From a virus, in the IMG/VR virus record IMGVR_UViG_3300047678_000810, positions 1 through 32,151 of that record: a stretch of 32,151 bases of DNA, one strand, 5' to 3'. Position numbers and translations under genes: made by a program. This document shows positions 27,580 through 32,151 of this stretch, piece after piece; positions within the stretch are counted from its first letter, which is position 1, and each line of letters opens with the position of its first letter. A model generated the notes under the pieces. The model did no database searches and had not been told where the DNA came from. It worked only from the letters and a program-made list of their open reading frames with translations.

Positions 27580-29658
27580 ATGCCCCGCTACCGCACATTC
27601 GGCCGGCTCGACGACCCGGAGACCCCTGATGGGGACCAGGCCTTTCTGGGCTTCCGTTCGCGCGTGCAGCCGACGAGTCTGCCCCAGGGCATCACCCGCT
27701 ACCTGGGCAACATGCGGTGCGAGCGCGGCACGATCCGCCCGCGCAAGGGCGCGAAGGCCATGGCGACCGACATCGCCCTGACCAACGCGGCCGTGATCCT
27801 CGAGTTCGACCTGCCGGCGGAATACACCGTCACGATCGTCCGCACCGGTGGCACCGCCCGCGCCACCTTCACCGGCACGCCGCCGGCGACGCTCACGACC
27901 GCCGACATCGCCAGCGTGGACGGCGCCACCCAGGCCGCCTACAATGGCGACTTCACAATCACGGCCGTCGATGCCGGGCGTCTCTGGTTCGAATATGCGG
28001 TCGCCGGCGCCCCCGCCACGCCGGCGACTGGCACGATCAAGGCCTGCTTCAACGCCCCGGCCCTCTACGAGACGGCCAACGACCAGGTGCGCGGCTCCTG
28101 CGAGGTGGCCTTCTCCGACCGCACCGAGGGCTCCGTGCTGGCCTGCACCGACAGCGCCTACCTCTGTCGCGTCGGCGTGGCCAGCGTGGCGATCGCCTAC
28201 CCGACCGGCGAATCCATCCAGTCGACCGACGTCTGCGGCTTGGTCCAGTTCCTCGGCTACTGTTACCTGTTTCGCGGCTACCAGACCTCGGCCGCCTTCA
28301 CCCTGAGCGGCATCACCCAGGCCGCCGGCGTGGCCACTGCCACCAGCGTCTCCCCTCACGGCCGCGCCACGAACGATTGGGTGCTGCACTCCGGCACGGT
28401 GCAGAACGGCTACAAGGGAATCTTCCAGATCACAGTCACCGGCGCCAACACCTACACCTTTGCCGTGGATCCCGCCACCGTCTCGCCGGCGACGGGCTCG
28501 CCGATCACCGCGCGGCCGTGCAAGCCGCCGCTGTATTGGGATCTCAACCCGGCGAACGACTTCCTGGTCGTGCCCGCCGGCCCGAACCCCCTCGCCGGCA
28601 CGCTCATCCGGATGCCGGCTGTCGATTGGGGGATCTACTTCAACCGCCGCCTGATCCTGGGCTATACGCCCGACGAGCTCATCATGTCCGGCTTCGGCGT
28701 GGCCGACAGCTACGACAAGCAATACGGCCAGCTCCGCGTGGTGCCTGGCGCCGACGACTGGCTGATCGGCGCCCTGGGCTACCAGCTCGTCAAGGTCCTC
28801 ATCGGCTTCCGCAAGTCGATGCACCTGCTCTCGATCGACCCGGACACCGGCGCTTCGGTGCAGGTGGAGGAGATCACCCGCCAGGTCGGCTGCGTCGCCC
28901 GCCGCACCCTGCAGACCTGCGGCGACCTGATCCTCTGGCTCTCCGACGTCGGCGTGATGGCCCTGCAGATGGGCCTCGAGCTCAACCTCCGCGCCGCCCG
29001 GCAGCCGCTTTCCGATGCCATCCAGGACCAGATCGACCTGATCAACTGGACCTACGCCGGCGCGGCCGTGGCGCGCTTCTGGAACAACCGCTACTACATC
29101 GCCGTGCCCACCGGCTCGAGCGTCCTGAACAACACCGTGCTCGTCTACAACTTCCTCACCCAGGAGTGGGAGAGCGTCGACTCCTACCAGGGCACCTTCG
29201 ACGTGCAGAACTTCCTTGTGCTCGATTACCAGGGCAAGCAGCGGCTCCACGCCGTGACGACCTTCGGCTTTATCTTCCTGCTCGAGGAGCTCGAGGTGGA
29301 CGAGTTCGGCAACACCCCGGTGATCACCAGCTACACGATCACCGGCACCCTGCGGCCGCGCCACTACACGCTCGGGATCCTGCGCGAGAAGACCTTCTCG
29401 AGCGCGGCGATCGAGGTCGAGGCCGGCTCGGCCGACGACGCCTTCACCGTGGATTTCGTGAGCCGCAACCCGGATTCGCGCGTGACGCTGCCGGCCTACG
29501 ATGCCGCCGCGGCGAACGACGAGACCTACCAGCAGCGCGTGCGGCAGCGCGGCGTCGCCGGCAGTGTCGAGATCGTGACGACCGGCGGCCGCCCGGAGTT
29601 CAAATCAATCACCGTCGACGCCCGCGTGCCCGGCGGAAACCTCAAATCGAAGGCGTAA
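27580..29658 (+). CDS. Tail protein, beta-propeller-like with two FCCH-like repeats
   Basis: 692 residues. The N-terminal arm and the C-terminal 350 residues (repeated hydrophobic strand blocks such as TLIRMPAVDWGIYFNRRLILGYTPDELIMSG, split by loops, and AVARFWNNRYYIAVPTGSS...VLVYNFLTQEWESVDSYQG) look like the beta-propeller tail or nozzle proteins of podoviruses (compare P22 gp10-type stabilisation proteins). Two inserts at about 83-154 and 240-311 share the order T-x-V...YNG/YKG-x-F-x-I-T...P-A-T-G, resembling the FCCH-like repeats seen in phage tail proteins. The protein likely joins the portal to the tail tip. The start ATG lies directly after motif copy 8. Confidence 0.68.
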   Translation: MPRYRTFGRLDDPETPDGDQAFLGFRSRVQPTSLPQGITRYLGNMRCERGTIRPRKGAKAMATDIALTNAAVILEFDLPAEYTVTIVRTGGTARATFTGTPPATLTTADIASVDGATQAAYNGDFTITAVDAGRLWFEYAVAGAPATPATGTIKACFNAPALYETANDQVRGSCEVAFSDRTEGSVLACTDSAYLCRVGVASVAIAYPTGESIQSTDVCGLVQFLGYCYLFRGYQTSAAFTLSGITQAAGVATATSVSPHGRATNDWVLHSGTVQNGYKGIFQITVTGANTYTFAVDPATVSPATGSPITARPCKPPLYWDLNPANDFLVVPAGPNPLAGTLIRMPAVDWGIYFNRRLILGYTPDELIMSGFGVADSYDKQYGQLRVVPGADDWLIGALGYQLVKVLIGFRKSMHLLSIDPDTGASVQVEEITRQVGCVARRTLQTCGDLILWLSDVGVMALQMGLELNLRAARQPLSDAIQDQIDLINWTYAGAAVARFWNNRYYIAVPTGSSVLNNTVLVYNFLTQEWESVDSYQGTFDVQNFLVLDYQGKQRLHAVTTFGFIFLLEELEVDEFGNTPVITSYTITGTLRPRHYTLGILREKTFSSAAIEVEAGSADDAFTVDFVSRNPDSRVTLPAYDAAAANDETYQQRVRQRGVAGSVEIVTTGGRPEFKSITVDARVPGGNLKSKA

Positions 29659-29662
29659 CATC

Positions 29663-30199
29663 ATGGCAGCCCCCACATACTCAATCGGCTACACCTGGAC
29701 CGGCGGCGCGCGCGTGACGCCGTCGCGCATGAACCTGCAGGTCACCGGCCTCTCGATCAACGTCTCAGGCCCGGGCAGGTTCCCGGTCCGCGCCCTGGCC
29801 AGCGTCGGCGCCGGCGCCGTGGACGAGGAAGGCGATCTCGCCGACCTGATCACGACCCGCTCGCGGCCGTCGCGCCTGCAGATCAACGGCCTGACCGCGC
29901 TCGCCTACGCGGCGACTGTCGACATCAACTTCGACACCGGCACGGATCTTTGCACGATCCCGCTCGCCGGCAACCTGACGCTCACGACCAGCAACAAGGG
30001 TGCCGGCAAGAGCAAGGTGATCCGGATCGTCGCCGACGCCTCCGTGCGGACTCTGACCTTCCCGTCCGGCGGCAGCCTTTGGAAATGGGTGTCGGCCATG
30101 CCCGCCTCGATCGCCGCCAACAAGACCGGGCAGCTCGTGCTGATGAACTACGGCACGACCGATGCCGAAATCGTCGCCGCCTGGGCGGTGGAAGCCTAA
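29663..30199 (+). CDS. Tail-tip or fibre-related protein
   Basis: 178 residues. The central and C-terminal parts (AATVDINFDTGTDLCTIPLAGNLTLTTSN, with breaks, then KSKVIRIVADASVRTLTFPSG and PASIAANKTGQLVLMNYGTT) match a sequence style common at the ends of phage fibres and spikes, where strands form a beta-prism or cap. The first 60 residues may be a virion anchor. It is followed by a TAATG overlap to the Ig-like gene. Receptor or fibre role is inferred. Confidence 0.6.
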   Translation: MAAPTYSIGYTWTGGARVTPSRMNLQVTGLSINVSGPGRFPVRALASVGAGAVDEEGDLADLITTRSRPSRLQINGLTALAYAATVDINFDTGTDLCTIPLAGNLTLTTSNKGAGKSKVIRIVADASVRTLTFPSGGSLWKWVSAMPASIAANKTGQLVLMNYGTTDAEIVAAWAVEA

Positions 30200-31173
30200 T
30201 GTCACTCGCCGCCAGACTTCTCCCGATGATGGCCGCCCGCGCGCGGCTCAGCGCCGGCTTGTCCGGCTCGAGCGCGGCCGCAAGCGCGGTCGGCAACGGA
30301 CCCTTCGCGACCAACGCGATCACGGCCATCCCCTCAGGCGGCGTCGGGCCCTACACCTACAGCTGGGCCCGCGCGAGCGGCGACGCCTCGATCGGCGTGA
30401 GCAGCTCGACGGCCGCGGCGCCCACGTGGTCGGCCAGCGGCACGGCTCCGGAGACCAAGGGCGCCGTCTGGCGCTGCACCATCACCGACGCCCAGGGCAC
30501 GACGGCCGTCACGGGCAACGTCACTGTCTCCGTGCAGTTCCAAGTGTCGGCGCTGAGCGTCAACCTGGACACCTCGAGCGTGAACGGCGGCGGATCCGGC
30601 AACGGGCCTTACGACACCGGTCGCTCGACGGCCTCTCCGTCCGGCGGCCTGGCGCCCTACACCTACTTGTGGGAATATGTCAGCGGCGACGGCTCGGTCG
30701 GCCCGAACGACAGCGGCATCAGCAATCCCTATTTCTCGGCCAGTGGCACGGCGCCCTCGACCAAGAACGCCGTCTGGCGCTGCAAGGTTACCGACAACCT
30801 GGGCACGGTCGCCTACTCGGCCGACGTCTACATCGGGATCACCTTCAGCGCGCCGTCGCTCAGCGTGACCGTGGACAAGAGCTTCGTCTACGGCTACGTG
30901 CTCGGCACCTTCAGCCTGGAGACAGCCTACACTGACACCGTGACCGCGACGCCCGTCGGTGGTGTCGGCCCGTTCACCTACGCATGGGAATATGTGAGTG
31001 GTGACAGCTCGACGGCCCTGACTCCGACCACCGCCTATTGCAGCTGGTCCGCCAGCCGCGTGCCCTACGTCTATCTCGGCGGCCTCTATCGCTGCAAGGT
31101 GACCGACAGCATCGGCACGATCGCCTACTCGGAAAACGTGCAGGTCAATCTCGAGTTCGCCAACGGTCTCTAA
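30199..31173 (+). CDS. Virion protein with three Ig-like repeats
   Basis: 324 residues from ATG 30199 (TAATG overlap). After a short basic N-terminus, three tandem repeats at about 24-115, 118-215 and 218-320 share G-G-x-x-P-[YF]-T-Y-x-W...S-G-D...W-S-A-S or F-S-A-S...W-R-C-[KT]-[VI]-T-D-x-x-G-T. This is the PKD/Ig-like pattern of accessory domains on phage virions, which weakly bind host surface carbohydrates. The paired W and C of each repeat fit an Ig core. The third repeat is more diverged and has insertions. Confidence 0.72.
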   Translation: MSLAARLLPMMAARARLSAGLSGSSAAASAVGNGPFATNAITAIPSGGVGPYTYSWARASGDASIGVSSSTAAAPTWSASGTAPETKGAVWRCTITDAQGTTAVTGNVTVSVQFQVSALSVNLDTSSVNGGGSGNGPYDTGRSTASPSGGLAPYTYLWEYVSGDGSVGPNDSGISNPYFSASGTAPSTKNAVWRCKVTDNLGTVAYSADVYIGITFSAPSLSVTVDKSFVYGYVLGTFSLETAYTDTVTATPVGGVGPFTYAWEYVSGDSSTALTPTTAYCSWSASRVPYVYLGGLYRCKVTDSIGTIAYSENVQVNLEFANGL

Positions 31174-31191
31174 CCCTCACCCCCGCCCACC

Positions 31192-32151
31192 ATGCCACAA
31201 GATCGCAACCTCAGCACGGAACTCTCCGGAATCCTCGGCCAGGTGCCCGGCTTCAGCGCCGCGGGCCCGGCGTCGATCAACACGACGCTCTACGGCGCGC
31301 CGAACTGGAGCCAATACGCCGCGGATCCTTCGGTGCGCCAGCACATCACCGAAGGCCGGGGCTCCGGCTACTACGACGACACCTGGTCTGACGACGCGAT
31401 CGCCGAGAACTACTGGTCCAACGTCGGCCGCAACGCGCCAGGCGCCGGTCCCAGCCCGACCTACAGCAACGGCCTGCTTGGCACGATCCAGGGCCTGCAG
31501 CCGGTGATCGACCAGTGGAACGCCCAGAGCGCCACCGCGCAGCGCACGGCCGACCTGGGCGACCTCGAGCTGCTCGGCGGCCGCTACGACGCCGCGCGCC
31601 GCCAGATGAACCCGGAGCTCTACGGCCTCCTGCAACAGCTCGGTAATCCGAGCGCGCTCGAGGGCGAGGCCGCCAGCTACGCCCGCGGCAACCTCGGGCC
31701 CACCGCCGGCGAAGGCTACCTCAACCGCCTGACCGGCGACCTGAGCCAGGCCGACAGCCTCGAGAGTGGGCTCTACGACCAGGCCACGCGCCTGCTCGGC
31801 ACCGGCGGCAACCTGACCGCCCAGGAGCTCTACGACATCGAGCAGGACACCCGCGGCGCCTACGCCGGCCGCGGCCTCTACGACAGCAACAGCGCGCTCG
31901 GCGCCGAGATCCTGGGCAAGGACAGCGCGCGCCGGCAGCGGATGCTCGACAACGCCAACTTCGCCAGCGGCGTCTCGCAGCTGCGGACGAACCGCATCAA
32001 CACCGCCGGCGGCCTCGCCTCGAGCCTGTCGGGCGTGCAGCTGCAGCGCCAGCAGCAGGGCCTCGCCGGCCTGGTCTCGGCCGAGGGCCTCGCGCAGAAC
32101 CGCCAGGGCCTCGCCGCCGGCATCAGCTCCGCGCTCTACCAGGATCCCTAC
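31192..32151 (+). CDS. Virion/ejection-like protein, incomplete at window end
   Basis: Open from ATG 31192 (leader CCCGCCCACC) to the last base, at least 320 residues, no stop seen. The first 120 residues are Gly/Ser/Asn-rich and irregular; the rest is helical (TADLGDLELLGGRYDAARRQMNPELY, with breaks; DARQ-like LTAQELYDIEQDTRGAYAGRGLYDSNSALGAEIL; many Q/R/L). This style, including R-x-A-Y-x-x-R-G-L-x-x-S, is common in internal virion or DNA-ejection proteins of podoviruses downstream of tail genes. The C-terminal part and exact family lie outside the window. Confidence 0.55.
   Translation, partial: MPQDRNLSTELSGILGQVPGFSAAGPASINTTLYGAPNWSQYAADPSVRQHITEGRGSGYYDDTWSDDAIAENYWSNVGRNAPGAGPSPTYSNGLLGTIQGLQPVIDQWNAQSATAQRTADLGDLELLGGRYDAARRQMNPELYGLLQQLGNPSALEGEAASYARGNLGPTAGEGYLNRLTGDLSQADSLESGLYDQATRLLGTGGNLTAQELYDIEQDTRGAYAGRGLYDSNSALGAEILGKDSARRQRMLDNANFASGVSQLRTNRINTAGGLASSLSGVQLQRQQQGLAGLVSAEGLAQNRQGLAAGISSALYQDPY

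Noticed and set aside
27541-29364. Antisense open frame of 607 codons opposite the tail protein
   Set aside because: Composition is that of a codon-complement shadow (many H, R, G, V), and the + strand gene has clear repeats and family-like segments.
1-32151. tRNA, rRNA, transposase or integrase genes
   Set aside because: I looked for these by eye and among the proteins and saw none; a small tRNA could still be missed without a covariance search.

Overview
The window is a contiguous stretch of a tailed double-stranded DNA phage or prophage genome. It is G+C-rich (about two thirds by eye) and every supported gene lies on the + strand. The genes are packed tightly: about two dozen junctions are start/stop overlaps (ATGA, GTGA, TTGA or TAATG). 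The head and tail genes (large terminase, portal, scaffold-like protein, a capsid protein resembling the SU10/DUF5309 type, a beta-propeller-like tail protein, and no tape measure or sheath gene) suggest a podovirus-like virion. The host cannot be fixed from sequence. Many starts lack a Shine-Dalgarno site and follow C/A-rich leaders, which fits lineages such as Verrucomicrobiota but is only a hint.

Layout. 1-2623: small regulatory and hypothetical genes (ribbon-helix-helix-like, excisionase-like and helix-turn-helix proteins). 2637-5099: replication, with an initiator-like protein followed by a DnaB-type helicase; the initiator gene carries three modules of 11-bp-phased repeats and then a purine tract, a candidate embedded origin. 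5096-7744: an HTH protein, a ParB-family protein without a visible ParA, and small genes. 7640-10104: an accessory block of seven small genes, each tied to an inverted-repeat element that looks like an integron attC site. 10121-13398: an exonuclease-like gene lacking its first catalytic motif, small zinc-ribbon genes, an alanine-repeat protein, and a transglycosylase-like protein. 13395-23719: packaging and head genes (TerL, portal, scaffold, capsid, head-completion), interrupted by a gene between two terminators that resembles the Tad1/Acb2 nucleotide-sponge family. 23734-32151: tail, host-contact and lysis genes (lectin-like, cysteine-protease-like lipoprotein, coiled-coil membrane protein, holin-like protein, beta-propeller protein, Ig-like repeat protein) and an incomplete virion protein running off the right end.

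Across all regions, a 14-bp palindrome-like motif (ATTYCGCGCGRAAT) occurs eight times (one copy with a single mismatch), in different reading frames and between genes. With a ParB-family gene present, it is a candidate binding site for that protein.

Most interesting: (1) the integron-like cassette block inside a phage backbone; (2) the dispersed palindrome with an orphan ParB; (3) the iteron-like origin inside the initiator gene; (4) the terminator-flanked putative anti-defence gene. All four rest on sequence reading plus recalled family knowledge; no database search was run.
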